Shown here: positions 8,418 through 17,946 of the stretch, piece after piece | How positions within the stretch are numbered: position 1 is the stretch's first letter | How the letters are laid out: each line of letters starts with the position of its first letter | DNA from: Amycolatopsis sp. NBRC 101858 | GTDB taxonomy: Bacteria > Actinomycetota > Actinomycetes > Mycobacteriales > Pseudonocardiaceae | Assembly (NCBI RefSeq): GCF_030269325.1 | Contig: NZ_BSTD01000005.1 | Span: 763,391 to 827,390, forward strand | Reading direction: 5' to 3' | DNA length: 64,000 nt | Notes under the pieces: model-generated | Seen by the model: only the letters and a program-made list of their open reading frames with translations | What the model was told of the DNA's origin: nothing | Database searches by the model: none | Position numbers and translations under genes: made by a program

Positions 8418-9714
8418 CGCAGGGGACTCCGCCGGAGGCTTGGCGCAGCGGTGCCGTGACGGGGGCGGCACCGCTGCCCGAGCCGCCACCCGCGGGCGCT
8501 CCGCCCGGTGACCCGGCCGGGACCTGAGCGGCGGAGCGCCCGGCCAGGCCCGCCACGAACTCGCGGACCGCCTTCGGGTCGATCTCCACGATGCTCTGAC
8601 CGTCCGGGCTCCGGCCGTTCGCCGTGATCACCGGGATCGTCGCGAAGGTCAGGTCGCCGGAAGCGATGCCCTTCGCCTGCTGCGCGAACTGCAGCAGGTC
8701 GAGCCCCGGGTCCAGGGTCAGCGACCGGTGCACCGCGTCCATCAGGTTGTTCAGCGTGCCCGGGCTGGTCAGCGTGCCCGCCGACAGCACCTGGCGCAGT
8801 GCCGACGAGAGGAACGCCTGCTGCCGCACGATCCGGTCGAGGTCGCCGCGCGGCAGGTTCTTGCGCTGCCGGACGAACGACAGCGCTTCGCCGCCGGACA
8901 CCGTCTGCTCGCCGCGGCGGAAGTTCGCGCCCGAGTCCTTGTCCTCGGTCGCGTGGTTCAAGCACACCTTCACGCCGCCGAGCGCCTCGGTGAGCAGGTA
9001 GAAGCCCAGCAGGTTGATCTCGGCGTAGTGGTCGATCCGGACCTGCGTGAGGTCCTGCACCGCCTGCACCAGCACCCGGCGGCCCTCGGTGTCGGAGTCG
9101 CGCTCGATCTTCGCCTGGTCGCGCTCGCCTTGGCCGCGCAGCTCCTGCGCGAAGTGCGCCTTCGCGATGCCGTACGCCGAGTTGATCTTCGCCTTGCCGC
9201 GGCCCGGGATGTCGGTCCACGTGTCCCGCGGCACCGACACCGCCGACGGCTTCGAACCGTCCTTCGGCACCCGCAGCAGGATCACCGTGTCGGTGTTGAC
9301 CGCGCCGCTGTTGGCTTCGGTCCGCAGCTCCTTCAGCACCCGCAGCGGAAGCTGGTTGCCCTGCGCGTCCGTGCGCGCGTCGCTGCCGACGAGCAGGATG
9401 TCGTCCGCGCCGTCGTCCGCGGGCGGCGGCGCGGGCTCACCGGCCCGCGGGGTGAGCGCGTCGGTCGTCGGGACGGTGCTCTGCAGCTGGTCCTTCGTGA
9501 CGTACGCGTAGCCGCTGGCGCCGAGCGCGAGCACCGAGACGAGCCCGACCGCGACCCGGCGGGTGACCCGCCCGGCCCGCCGCGCCCGCGACGGCCTCGC
9601 GGCCACCGGAGCGGGTGCGATCTCCCGCGGGAACGGCGACGGCTTCCACTCGGGATCGTCGCGCTCCGTCACCGGCTCGGTGGCCGGTTCCGGCTGTTCC
9701 TGCTCGTCTTCCAT
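8410..9714 (-). CDS. LytR-CpsA-Psr (LCP) family glycopolymer ligase, no LytR_C domain
   Basis: LCP proteins transfer lipid-linked glycopolymers (in this group, arabinogalactan) onto peptidoglycan at the outer face of the membrane. The order is: acidic/Pro-rich cytoplasmic region (1-50), one membrane helix (about 52-70), then the LCP domain with ILLVGSDARTDAQGN, SVPRDTW, KINSAYG and FVRQRKNLPRGDLDR, which carry the conserved Asp and Arg residues that hold pyrophosphate and Mg. The C-terminus is a Gly/Pro/Ser linker ending VPCVN. It lies 39 nt downstream of a second LCP gene and is likely co-transcribed. Confidence 0.93.
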   Translation of the reverse strand: MEDEQEQPEPATEPVTERDDPEWKPSPFPREIAPAPVAARPSRARRAGRVTRRVAVGLVSVLALGASGYAYVTKDQLQSTVPTTDALTPRAGEPAPPPADDGADDILLVGSDARTDAQGNQLPLRVLKELRTEANSGAVNTDTVILLRVPKDGSKPSAVSVPRDTWTDIPGRGKAKINSAYGIAKAHFAQELRGQGERDQAKIERDSDTEGRRVLVQAVQDLTQVRIDHYAEINLLGFYLLTEALGGVKVCLNHATEDKDSGANFRRGEQTVSGGEALSFVRQRKNLPRGDLDRIVRQQAFLSSALRQVLSAGTLTSPGTLNNLMDAVHRSLTLDPGLDLLQFAQQAKGIASGDLTFATIPVITANGRSPDGQSIVEIDPKAVREFVAGLAGRSAAQVPAGSPGGAPAGGGSGSGAAPVTAPLRQASGGVPCVN

Positions 9715-9753
9715 CCCCTGCTCTACCTCCCCCGACCACCCTGCGTACTCAGT

Positions 9754-11274
9754 CTAGTTGACGCAGGGAACGTCGCCCGCGGTGATCGGCGGCGCGGCGG
9801 GGGTGGACGACACCGGGGTCGACGGCGCCTTCGGGGTCGAGCTCGGCGCGCCCCCGGAGCCGGCGGCCGAGCTGCGGAAGTCCTTGCCCAGCAGCACGCG
9901 CACGTGCCCGGCGGTGACGTCCCGGTCCGGCTCGGCCTGGACGCTGGTGCCCAGCGCCTGCTTGACCAGGTCGAGCGCGGCGCTGTCGGCCGGGTTGTAC
10001 CGGACGACGGTGGTGTTGCGGGTGCTCAGCTTCTGGTCGGCGGCGACCGTGAAGCCCTTGCTCGCCAGCATCGTGTGCGTCTGGCCGGCCAGCGCCGCCG
10101 CGCCGGAGCCGTCGAACAGCTCGACCGTGACGGCCTTCGCGCCCGGCAGCTGGGCCGGCGCAGGGGTCGCCGGGGCGTCGCCGTCCGACGTCAGCCGTGT
10201 GACCTCGGCCTGGACGGCGGCCTGGTCGACGCGCAGCACGTCGGCACCGCCGATCACCGCGTTGCCCAGGGTGGGGATGGTGTGGAACTCGATGTTGCCG
10301 CCGGTCAGGCCGCGCATCTGCTCGGCGAACTCGGTCAGGTCCCAGCCCTGCGACACGACCACGGACTTCTTCACCGCGGACACGAGGTCGGCGATCTTGC
10401 CCGGGCTGGTCAGCACGTCGGTCGAGATCACCTTGCGGGCCAGCCCGGACAGGAACGCCTGCTGGCGCGCGATCCGGTCGAGGTCGTAGTTGGGCAGCCC
10501 GTACCGCTGCCGGACGAACGCGAGCGCCTGCACGCCCTCGATCGTCTGGCGCCCGCCCGGCAGGTCCACGCCGGACTTGGTTTCCTTGACCGGCCCGTTG
10601 AGGCAGACCTCGACGCCGCCGATCGACTTGGTGATCTCGTAGAAGCTCGCCAGGTTGACCTCGGCGTAGCGGTCGATCATGCCGGGCTTGCCGATGAACT
10701 TCTCGATCGTGGCGATCAGGTTCTTCCGCCCGGCGACCTTCGCCTGCGCGTCGGCCTGCTTGAGGTCGGTCATGCCCTGGCGCTGCAACGTTTTGTAAGT
10801 GTCCGTGTACGCGTAGACAAAGGCGCTGTTGAGCTTGTGCTTGCCGTAGCCGCCGGCCAGCTCCACCCAGGAGTCGCGGGGGAACGAGATCGCGATCGCG
10901 TGCTTCCCGTTCTGGGGGATGTGCACGAGGATCATCGTGTCGGTGTTCAGCTCGCCGTCGGAGACGCCGGCGTGCAGCATGTCCAGCACTTCGCGGGGCA
11001 GCGGGTTGCCCTGCGCGTCGGTGCGGCTGTCCTGGCCGACCAGGAGGATGTCGATGGCGCCGTCGAGCGGCTTCGCGTGCGCTTCGGTGTCGGCGAAGAC
11101 GTTCGTGGTGGTCAGGCCGGTGTTCGGGTCACCGATGAAGTGCCAGCCGTACCAGGTCAGGGCCAGGATCGCGACGGACAGCAACGACACGACGACCTTG
11201 GCGCCACGGCGTGCGAAGACCGCGATGCCGTAGCTCCGGCGCGCCGGGATGGGCGGCGCAGGCCATTCGGTCAC
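9754..11274 (-). CDS. LCP family glycopolymer ligase with C-terminal LytR_C domain
   Basis: Second LCP ligase, 506 residues from the GTG at 11274, which has GGGAGG 6 nt upstream. Domains: short basic N-terminus, one membrane helix (VVSLLSVAILALTWYGW), LCP domain (DILLVGQDSRTDAQGN, SFPRDSW, KLNSAFVYAY, FVRQRYGLPNYDLDR) and a LytR_C domain (about 370-460) after a Pro/Ala linker. It ends DVPCVN like its neighbour. Divergent from rmlB, in line with a role in attaching the rhamnose-containing linker and galactan. Likely orthologue of mycobacterial Rv3267/CpsA group, inferred. Confidence 0.93.
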   Translation of the reverse strand: MTEWPAPPIPARRSYGIAVFARRGAKVVVSLLSVAILALTWYGWHFIGDPNTGLTTTNVFADTEAHAKPLDGAIDILLVGQDSRTDAQGNPLPREVLDMLHAGVSDGELNTDTMILVHIPQNGKHAIAISFPRDSWVELAGGYGKHKLNSAFVYAYTDTYKTLQRQGMTDLKQADAQAKVAGRKNLIATIEKFIGKPGMIDRYAEVNLASFYEITKSIGGVEVCLNGPVKETKSGVDLPGGRQTIEGVQALAFVRQRYGLPNYDLDRIARQQAFLSGLARKVISTDVLTSPGKIADLVSAVKKSVVVSQGWDLTEFAEQMRGLTGGNIEFHTIPTLGNAVIGGADVLRVDQAAVQAEVTRLTSDGDAPATPAPAQLPGAKAVTVELFDGSGAAALAGQTHTMLASKGFTVAADQKLSTRNTTVVRYNPADSAALDLVKQALGTSVQAEPDRDVTAGHVRVLLGKDFRSSAAGSGGAPSSTPKAPSTPVSSTPAAPPITAGDVPCVN

Positions 11275-11414
11275 GCGCTTCCTCCCCTGTGAAACCCCGT
11301 GCTTCCCCCAGGGCACCCCTGTGCCTCCGACCATGACTCTACTGAGGGTGTTGTTGGACCTCCGTAGGCTGGGGGCCGATTGCCCCGGACGGGGGCCGAG
11401 GGAAAGGCGGGAAG

Positions 11415-12404
11415 ATGCGGGTCCTGGTCACCGGTGGTGCCGGCTTCATCGGGTCGCACTACGTCCGGCAGACGCTGAGTGGCGCCTACCCGGCGCTGCG
11501 TGACGCCGAAGTGGTGGTGCTGGACAAGCTCACCTACGCCGGCAACGAGGCCAACCTGGCCCCGGTCGCCGCCGACCCGCGGCTTCGGTTCGTCCGCGGC
11601 GACATCTGCGACGCGCGGAAGGTCGCCGACGTCATGCGCGGGATCGACCTGGTCGTGCACTTCGCCGCCGAGTCGCATGTGGACCGCTCGATCCTCGGCT
11701 CGGCCGACTTCGTCCTGACGAACGTGCTCGGCACGCAGAACCTGCTGCAGGCGGCCCTGGAAGCGGGGGTCTCGAAGTTCGTCCACGTGTCCACCGACGA
11801 GGTGTACGGCTCGATCGAGACCGGCTCCTGGACCGAAGACCACGTGCTGGAGCCGAACTCGCCCTATTCGGCGTCCAAGGCGTCCTCCGATCTGGTGGCG
11901 CGGTCCTTCTTCCGGACCCACGGGCTGCCGGTGTGCGTCACGCGGTGCTCCAACAACTACGGTCCGTACCAGTTCCCGGAGAAGGTCATCCCGCTGTTCG
12001 TCACCAACCTCCTCGACGGGCGGAAGGTGCCGCTCTACGGCGACGGCCTCAACGTCCGTGACTGGCTGCACGTGGACGACCACTGCCACGGCATCCAGCT
12101 CGTCGCCGACGGCGGGCGGCCGGGCGAGATCTACAACATCGGCGGCGGCACCGAGCTGACGAACCGGTCGCTGACGGAGCAGCTCCTGTCCGCCGTGGGC
12201 GCGGGCTGGGACAGCGTCGAGCCGGTCGAGGACCGCAAGGGCCACGACCGCCGGTACTCGGTGGACATCACGAAGATCGGTGCGGAGCTGGGGTACGCTC
12301 CGCGCGTGTCCTTCGAGGACGGTCTGGCCGCGACGGTGGCCTGGTACACGGACAATCGCGCGTGGTGGGAGCCCCTGGCGGAGCGGGCCGCGCTCAAGAA
12401 GTGA
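11415..12404 (+). CDS. rmlB: dTDP-glucose 4,6-dehydratase
   Basis: Second enzyme of dTDP-L-rhamnose synthesis, converting dTDP-glucose to dTDP-4-keto-6-deoxyglucose with tightly bound NAD. Seen: VTGGAGFIGSHYVR (NAD), HFAAESHVDRSI, the TDEVYG active site with the Asp-Glu pair, YSASKASSD (catalytic Tyr/Lys) and RCSNNYGPYQFPEK. 329 residues, standard. ATG at 11415 after AAGGCGGGAAG. Followed 10 nt later by rmlD. rmlA and rmlC are not in this window. Rhamnose is needed for the arabinogalactan-peptidoglycan linker made by WbbL further on. Confidence 0.97.
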   Translation: MRVLVTGGAGFIGSHYVRQTLSGAYPALRDAEVVVLDKLTYAGNEANLAPVAADPRLRFVRGDICDARKVADVMRGIDLVVHFAAESHVDRSILGSADFVLTNVLGTQNLLQAALEAGVSKFVHVSTDEVYGSIETGSWTEDHVLEPNSPYSASKASSDLVARSFFRTHGLPVCVTRCSNNYGPYQFPEKVIPLFVTNLLDGRKVPLYGDGLNVRDWLHVDDHCHGIQLVADGGRPGEIYNIGGGTELTNRSLTEQLLSAVGAGWDSVEPVEDRKGHDRRYSVDITKIGAELGYAPRVSFEDGLAATVAWYTDNRAWWEPLAERAALKK

Positions 12405-12414
12405 GGATGTGCTC

Positions 12415-13314
12415 GTGCGGCTGACGGTGCTCGTGCCCGGCGGTTCCGGACAGCTCGGCCGCGACCTGGCCGCGCTGGCGTCTCCCGACGTCGACGTGAT
12501 CGCGCCGGGGTCGGCCGAGCTGGACGTGACGGCGACGGGCCAGGTGCTGGCGGCGGTCGGCGCGCTGGCCGACCGCGCCCGCGAGAACGGTTCGGCCCCG
12601 GTCGTGATCAACGCGGCGGCGTACACGGCGGTCGACGCGGCGGAGAAGGACGAGGACCGCGCGTTCGCGATCAACGCCGACGGCCCCCGGGTCCTGGCGG
12701 CGGCGTGCGCGTCCCGGCGGGTGCCGCTGATCCACGTGTCGACGGACTACGTCTTTTCCGGCGATGCTTCCGCGCCTTACGAGCCTTCGGACGAGCTGGG
12801 GCCGCGTTCGGCGTACGGCCGGACGAAGGCGGCCGGGGAGGACGCGGTGCTCGGGTCGGGGGCGTCGTCGTGGGTGGTGCGGACCGGGTGGCTGTACGGG
12901 CACAGCGGGTCGAACTTCGTGAAGACCATGGTGCGGCTGGAGTCTTCGCGTCCGGAGTTGTCCGTTGTGGACGATCAGATCGGTGGTCCTACGTGGACGG
13001 CCGATCTGGCTTCGGGGCTGCTGGAGCTGGCTTCGCGGGTGGCGGCCGGCGACGGGCCGGAGCGGCGGATCCTGCACTGCACGAACGCGGGATCGGTGAG
13101 CTGGTGCGGGTTCGCGCAGGCGATCTTCAAGCGTCTGGGCGCGGATCCTTCGCGGGTCCGGCCGTGCACGTCGGCGGAGTACCCGCAGGAAGCGACGCGG
13201 CCGGCTTACTCGGTGCTGTCGCCGGCGTCGTGGAAGGAAGCCTGGCTGACCCCGATGCGGCCGTGGGAAGAGGCGCTGGACGCCTACTTCAAAGCCGGCT
13301 CAGTGCCGGCCTGA
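12415..13314 (+). CDS. rmlD: dTDP-4-dehydrorhamnose reductase
   Basis: Last step of dTDP-L-rhamnose synthesis: reduction of dTDP-4-keto-rhamnose with NADPH. Motifs: PGGSGQLGRDL (Rossmann), NAAAYTAVDAAEKDE, STDYVFSG, YGRTKAAGE (catalytic YxxxK) and VVRTGWLYG. 299 residues from the GTG at 12415, which has GAGG 8 nt upstream; the GTG at 12409 is too close to that site. It follows rmlB closely (operon). The 3' end overlaps the convergent glycosyltransferase gene by 15 nt. Confidence 0.95.
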   Translation: MRLTVLVPGGSGQLGRDLAALASPDVDVIAPGSAELDVTATGQVLAAVGALADRARENGSAPVVINAAAYTAVDAAEKDEDRAFAINADGPRVLAAACASRRVPLIHVSTDYVFSGDASAPYEPSDELGPRSAYGRTKAAGEDAVLGSGASSWVVRTGWLYGHSGSNFVKTMVRLESSRPELSVVDDQIGGPTWTADLASGLLELASRVAAGDGPERRILHCTNAGSVSWCGFAQAIFKRLGADPSRVRPCTSAEYPQEATRPAYSVLSPASWKEAWLTPMRPWEEALDAYFKAGSVPA

Positions 13315-14385
13315 GGCGAGCCGGTACGCGCCGACCGTCAGCTCGGCGCACGTTCGCCACGTGAAGCCCGCCGCGTGCGTGCGGCGGGCGGCCGAGGTCG
13401 CCACCGCGTGCGGGTCCGTCACCGCCGTGCGGAGCGCCTCCGCCAGGCCGTCCACGTCGCCGTACGGGACCAGGCTCGCGCAGTCGCCCGCCACTTCGCG
13501 CAACGCCGGGATGTCCGTGCACACCACCGGGACGTCCGAGGCCATCGCCTCCAGCACCGGCAGCCCGAACCCCTCGTCACGCGAGGGGAGCACCAGCGCC
13601 GACGCGCCCGCCACCACCGTGCGCAGGTCCACATCGGACAGGTAGCCGGTCTGTGAAGTCCGGGCACCGCGGGGGAACGGGCCCGGGCCGGCGAACACCA
13701 GGTCCGGCAGGTCCGGTGCCGCGTCGTGGGTGCGGGTCAGCCAGTCCAGGCCCTTGCGCGGGCCGGCCGCTCCCGCGAACAGCAGGTACCGGTCCGGCAG
13801 CCCCAGCCGCGCGCGACGCTCGTCGTCCGGTGGGCGCGCCGTGAACCACGCCGGGTTGACGCCCAGCGGCGTCACCACGATCTTGTCGCGGGAGACGTCC
13901 AGGCGCTCCGCCACCGAGTCGGCCACCGCCGCCGTCGGGGTGCAGATCACGTTCGCGCGGCGGGCGCCGCGGCGGACCAGCTCCGGCAGGCCGCGGTCGC
14001 TCGGGGCCAGCTCCGCGGGGTTGTCGAAAAAGGCCAGGTCGTGGATCGTCACCACGCCCGCCGCGCGGACCCGGCCCGGCAGCACGAAGTTCGTGCCGTG
14101 CACGACGTCCGTCGGCCCGGCGAACAGCTCCACCGGCGGGAAGTCCGACCGCTCCCACGCCATCCGCAGCAGCCGCGCCGCCACCGGCATCCCGCGGGCC
14201 TGCGCGCCGTACGGGAGCACGTGCCGCAGCCGCCGCCAGCCGCGCAGCGTGAACGCCACCGCCCGCGTGTCCACCTCGGGGATCGACACCAGCTCTTCGA
14301 TCAGCGCGGACGTGTACCGGCCGATCCCGGTGCGCGAGCCGAGCAGCGGAGTGCCGTCGAGGAGGACGCGCAGCGACCTAGCCAC
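13300..14385 (-). CDS. Glycosyltransferase family 4
   Basis: GT-B retaining glycosyltransferase of the GT4 type, sugar and acceptor unknown. N-terminal acceptor half with GTPLLGSRTGIGRYTSALIE, donor half with AGAAGPRKGLDWL and the nucleotide-sugar motif EGFGLPVLEAMASDVPVV (E-x7-E). 361 residues, no membrane segment. GTG start at 14385 overlaps the end of the upstream 836-residue glycosyltransferase by 8 nt, so the two are translationally coupled. Confidence 0.88.
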   Translation of the reverse strand: MARSLRVLLDGTPLLGSRTGIGRYTSALIEELVSIPEVDTRAVAFTLRGWRRLRHVLPYGAQARGMPVAARLLRMAWERSDFPPVELFAGPTDVVHGTNFVLPGRVRAAGVVTIHDLAFFDNPAELAPSDRGLPELVRRGARRANVICTPTAAVADSVAERLDVSRDKIVVTPLGVNPAWFTARPPDDERRARLGLPDRYLLFAGAAGPRKGLDWLTRTHDAAPDLPDLVFAGPGPFPRGARTSQTGYLSDVDLRTVVAGASALVLPSRDEGFGLPVLEAMASDVPVVCTDIPALREVAGDCASLVPYGDVDGLAEALRTAVTDPHAVATSAARRTHAAGFTWRTCAELTVGAYRLASGRH

Positions 14386-16888
14386 GGCGGAGCCGTTGCT
14401 TCGCGACCTTGAGCACCCGGCCGCCGACGCGCCGCGCCAGCTCGCCCGCCCCGCCCGCGGCGAGGTACTCGCGGACCAGGTCGACGTCGCGGCGGACCAT
14501 CGCGCGGCCGCGCACCGCCGGCGTCGTCACCAGGTCCGCGGACCCGGGCAGCCGGTCGGCGGCCGGGCGCGGATCGCGGCAGAACTCCACCAGCGGCTTC
14601 AGCGCCTCCGGCCAGGTGTACCGCTGCGCGACGACGGCGATCCGCTCGACGCAGCCCGCGGCGAACTCCTCGTCGTACAAACACTTTTCGAGCGCCGCGG
14701 CCAGCGCGTCGGCGTCCTCGGCCGGGACGACGACGCCCAGCCGTTCCGCCCGCACCAGGTCCGCGAACGAGTCGCCGTCGGTCGTCACGATCGGCAAGCC
14801 GGCCCACAGGTAGTCGAGCACCCGGGTGCGGAACGCGAACGTCGTCTCGACGTGCTCGTAGTGGGTCGTGACGCCGCAGTTCGCGTCGAGCAGCCAGTTC
14901 TGGCGCTCGTGGTAGGGCACCCACTGCTCGTTGAAGTAGACGTGCTTGCCCGTCAGCCCCAGCGAATCCGCCAGCCGCATCGTGCGCGTGCCGATGTCCA
15001 TCTCGGCGACCTCGGGGTTCGGGTGCTTCATGCCGAGGAACACCAGCCGGACGTCGCCGCGGCGGCGGCGCAGCGTGTCGATCGCGCGCACCAGGGTCAG
15101 CGGGTCGAACCAGCTGTACACCCCGCCCGCCCAGAGCACGACGTGGTCGGTGCCGCCGAGGCCGAGCGTCGACCGCAGCCCCGGGCCGGTGCGGACGGGC
15201 GCCTGCGTCGACAGTCCGAAGGGGACGACCGCGAGCAGCGACTGCGTTGTCGGGTCGGCGTCGTAGAGCCGCGGGGAAAGCCGGCCCAGCGCGGCCAGGT
15301 GGCCGAGCCACAGGTGCCGCTGCCGCTCGGACGCGCAGAGGAAGAAGTCGCCGCGCTCGATCTGGGCGTCCAGGACCCGGGTGACGCCGGCGAGGTCGGC
15401 CGCGCGCTTGTCGTCGGCGACGCCCTTGCCCTGCTCCAGCAGTTCGAGGTGCATCGGGTCGTAGAGGTCGGCGACGACGATCTTGCCGCCGTGCTCCTTC
15501 TTCAGCGACGGCGCGAGTTCGAGCACGTGCCCCTGCAGGACGACGACGTCGGCCCAGGCGATCGGCGCCTCGAGCTCGCGGTGCTTGCCGGCGCTGACGC
15601 GGAACGGCGCGGGCGGCGGTGTCGCGAGGGGGTTGGTGGTGATCAGGTGGACGTCGTGCTCGGCGGCCAGCGCCAGCGCGATGTTCCAGGCGCGGATCGC
15701 CGGGCCCGCCATCCGCTCGGTGAGGGCGTCGCCGGTGATCACGAGGATCTTGCGGCGCTGCCCGAAAGCCTTTTCGATGCCGAACGCCTCGACGAGGATG
15801 TCGTGCGCGGCGAGGTAGCGCGGCAGCGGGTACGCGGGCTCCAACGCCTTGCGCAGCAAGGGAAGCAGGTCGGCGTCGGTGCGGACGCGGGCGGCCTGCT
15901 CGATCGCGCGCGACTCGGCCAGCGACGGCAGCTGCTCGACGAACTGGTCGATGGCGAGGATCCCGGCGAGCGTGGTGCGCGGGATCGCGACGTCGCCGGA
16001 CTCGATCGGCCCGACGCCCTTTTCGAGGTCGAGCTGGGTCGCGTCCAGCTCACCGCGGGCGGTGGCGCGCCGGACGGCGAGCGCGAGAGCCGCCGGGAGC
16101 GCCCTGGCCAGGGTTTCGTCGGAGAGGTTCTTGTAGAGCGCAGCCAAGGCGTTGCGCTCCAGGAGGAAGGTCTCGCGGCCGGTTTCCGGCGCGTCGACGG
16201 CGGCCATCGTGCCGTGGTGGCGGTGGTAGGTCAGCGATTCCGGGACGTACCGGACGCGCCAGCCGCGCAGGTTGAGGCGCCAGCCGAGGTCGACGTCCTC
16301 GTAGAACATGAAGAACCGCTCGTCGAAGCCGTCCAGCTCGGCGAACACGGCCGTGCGGACGAACATCGCGGAGCCGGTGCCGAACAGGACGTCCTTCGCG
16401 ACCTCGTGCTCGGCGGCCGGGACGTCGGCCAGGGGCGAGCCCGCGTGCCGCTTGTAGCCCATGCCGAACCAGGTCAGGCCGCCGTCGACGAAGTCGGTGC
16501 CGGTGCCGTCCCAGTCGAGGACCTTGCTGGCCACGGCGGCGACGCGCGGCTGGGCGCGCAGCTCGGCGACCGCGGCGGAGACCCAGCCGGGCGCCGGGCG
16601 GGCGTCGTTGTTGAGGAAGCCGAGGACGGTGCCCTTCGCGTGCTTCGCACCGAGGTTGCAGCCGCCGGCGAACCCGGTGTTGCGGCCGGCGTCGATCACG
16701 CGGGCCCGGGGGACGGCTTCGCGGATGCGCGCGGCTTCGTCTTCGCCGGCGGAGTTGTCGACGCAGATCAGCTCGAGCTCGGGGTAGTCGTGCTCGGCGA
16801 GCGCGCGCAGGCAGGTGATCGTGTCGTCGGAGCCGTGGTAGTTCACCACGATCACCGAGACGAGCGGTTGCGGTTCCCCCTGCGCCAA
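14378..16888 (-). CDS. Two-domain glycosyltransferase (GT2 + GT4 fusion), 836 aa
   Basis: Residues 1 to about 260 are a GT-A family 2 domain of the rhamnosyltransferase-like kind: VSVIVVNYHGSDDT, NTGFAGGCN, FLNNDARP (metal-binding acidic motif) and FFMFYEDVDLGWRLN (general base region). After a helical linker (about 270-390) a GT-B domain follows (KILVITGDALTERMAGPAIRAW, WAGGVYSWFDPLTLVRAI, YLWAGLPIVTTDGDSF). Both catalytic halves look intact, so one protein may add two sugars. TTG at 16888 is supported by AAGGAG 5-6 nt upstream. Head of a two-gene operon with the GT4 downstream. Sugar specificity unknown. Confidence 0.88.
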   Translation of the reverse strand: MAQGEPQPLVSVIVVNYHGSDDTITCLRALAEHDYPELELICVDNSAGEDEAARIREAVPRARVIDAGRNTGFAGGCNLGAKHAKGTVLGFLNNDARPAPGWVSAAVAELRAQPRVAAVASKVLDWDGTGTDFVDGGLTWFGMGYKRHAGSPLADVPAAEHEVAKDVLFGTGSAMFVRTAVFAELDGFDERFFMFYEDVDLGWRLNLRGWRVRYVPESLTYHRHHGTMAAVDAPETGRETFLLERNALAALYKNLSDETLARALPAALALAVRRATARGELDATQLDLEKGVGPIESGDVAIPRTTLAGILAIDQFVEQLPSLAESRAIEQAARVRTDADLLPLLRKALEPAYPLPRYLAAHDILVEAFGIEKAFGQRRKILVITGDALTERMAGPAIRAWNIALALAAEHDVHLITTNPLATPPPAPFRVSAGKHRELEAPIAWADVVVLQGHVLELAPSLKKEHGGKIVVADLYDPMHLELLEQGKGVADDKRAADLAGVTRVLDAQIERGDFFLCASERQRHLWLGHLAALGRLSPRLYDADPTTQSLLAVVPFGLSTQAPVRTGPGLRSTLGLGGTDHVVLWAGGVYSWFDPLTLVRAIDTLRRRRGDVRLVFLGMKHPNPEVAEMDIGTRTMRLADSLGLTGKHVYFNEQWVPYHERQNWLLDANCGVTTHYEHVETTFAFRTRVLDYLWAGLPIVTTDGDSFADLVRAERLGVVVPAEDADALAAALEKCLYDEEFAAGCVERIAVVAQRYTWPEALKPLVEFCRDPRPAADRLPGSADLVTTPAVRGRAMVRRDVDLVREYLAAGGAGELARRVGGRVLKVAKQRLRRG

Positions 16889-17001
16889 AGCTGCTCCTTC
16901 GTCGGAATGAGCGCCAGCTTACTGTGCCGACGATTGCCAATCCGACCGCAGCCACGGCCGATGATTTCGCGGCTCCGGTCACCTGCTGCTCGGAGGTCGG
17001 C

Positions 17002-17946
17002 CTACTTTTGGCCGGCTTGGCAATTGCCGGCCCAAGCCTCCCAGACCGCGCCTCGTCCGAGAGCCGCTCGACGGCCGATCCCGCGGCGGGCCGCCAGTGT
17101 CGCGGGCAGGCGGGCCACCACCTCGGCCAAGACCCGGCAGCGCAGGCCGAACCGGAAGTTCGGCGCCGGGGGCCGCCCGGGTCGCAGCGGCAGCACCGCT
17201 GTCAACACGGCGAACCTGAGCAGCTGGTTCACCGCGACCCCGCGGGGCGCGCAGCGCAGCAGCATGAGCAGCCGGTTGCGCTCGTTCCAGCGGTGGAACA
17301 GCGGTGAACCCAGCTCGCTGCTGACGCCGTGGGCGTGCCGGACGCGGGCGTCGGGCGCCGCGACGACGTCCCAGCCTGCCAGCCGCAGCCGCCACGCCGT
17401 GTCGGTGTCCTCGTAGTAGCAGAAGAACCCGGCCGGGACGCCGTGCACGCTCTCGAGCGCGTCGGTGCGCAGCAGGGCCGCGCCGCCGCAGAAGGCGAAC
17501 ACCTCGCCGGCGGGTTCGGTGAGGTCGGCGCCGTGGCCGTCGGCGGTCAGCCGCACGCCGGCGGACTGCGTGGTGCCGTCGGGACGCACGAGCCGCGCGG
17601 TCGCCGCGGCGGCCAGCGGCGCCTTGTCGAGCGTGTCTTCCAGGGTCGCGAGCCAGTCCGGCTCGGGTTCGGCGTCGTCGTTCAGCCAGGCCATCAGCGG
17701 GGTGCCGACGCGCTTCACCGCGACGGCGAGCGCGCCCGCGTAACCGGCATTGCGGGGGAGGCGAACTACTTGCGGACGCGAAGGATGGGCCGCGAGCAGG
17801 GCGGCGGTGCCGTCGTCGGAGGCGTTGTCCACCACGAGCGTCCGATGTGGACGCGTCTGCGCGGCGAGCGCGTCGAGGCAGGCGGTCACGTGCCCGGCAC
17901 CCCGCCAGGTCACGACGACCACCGTGGTGGCGGGATTCGCGGTCAC
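17002..17946 (-). CDS. Glycosyltransferase family 2 (rhamnosyltransferase-like)
   Basis: GT-A enzyme, 314 residues from GTG at 17946: TTVVVVTWRGAGHVTACLDAL, DNASDDGT, NAGYAGAL, MAWLNDDAEPEPDW (DD metal ligand motif), CGGAALLRTDAL and CYYEDTDTAWRLRLAGW. Resembles WbbL-type transferases by these motifs; donor unknown. Only 18 bp separate its start from the divergent GT4 start, with TATTGT 7 nt before the GTG, so the mRNA is probably leaderless. The C-terminal 60 residues are Arg/Pro-rich. Confidence 0.87.
   Translation of the reverse strand: MTANPATTVVVVTWRGAGHVTACLDALAAQTRPHRTLVVDNASDDGTAALLAAHPSRPQVVRLPRNAGYAGALAVAVKRVGTPLMAWLNDDAEPEPDWLATLEDTLDKAPLAAAATARLVRPDGTTQSAGVRLTADGHGADLTEPAGEVFAFCGGAALLRTDALESVHGVPAGFFCYYEDTDTAWRLRLAGWDVVAAPDARVRHAHGVSSELGSPLFHRWNERNRLLMLLRCAPRGVAVNQLLRFAVLTAVLPLRPGRPPAPNFRFGLRCRVLAEVVARLPATLAARRGIGRRAALGRGAVWEAWAGNCQAGQK

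Noticed and set aside
13730..17416. A 1228-codon open frame on the plus strand
   Set aside because: It is antisense to three glycosyltransferase genes with clear motifs; very long antisense frames are expected at this GC content, and its composition (Arg/Ala/Gly/Pro) has no recognisable domain.
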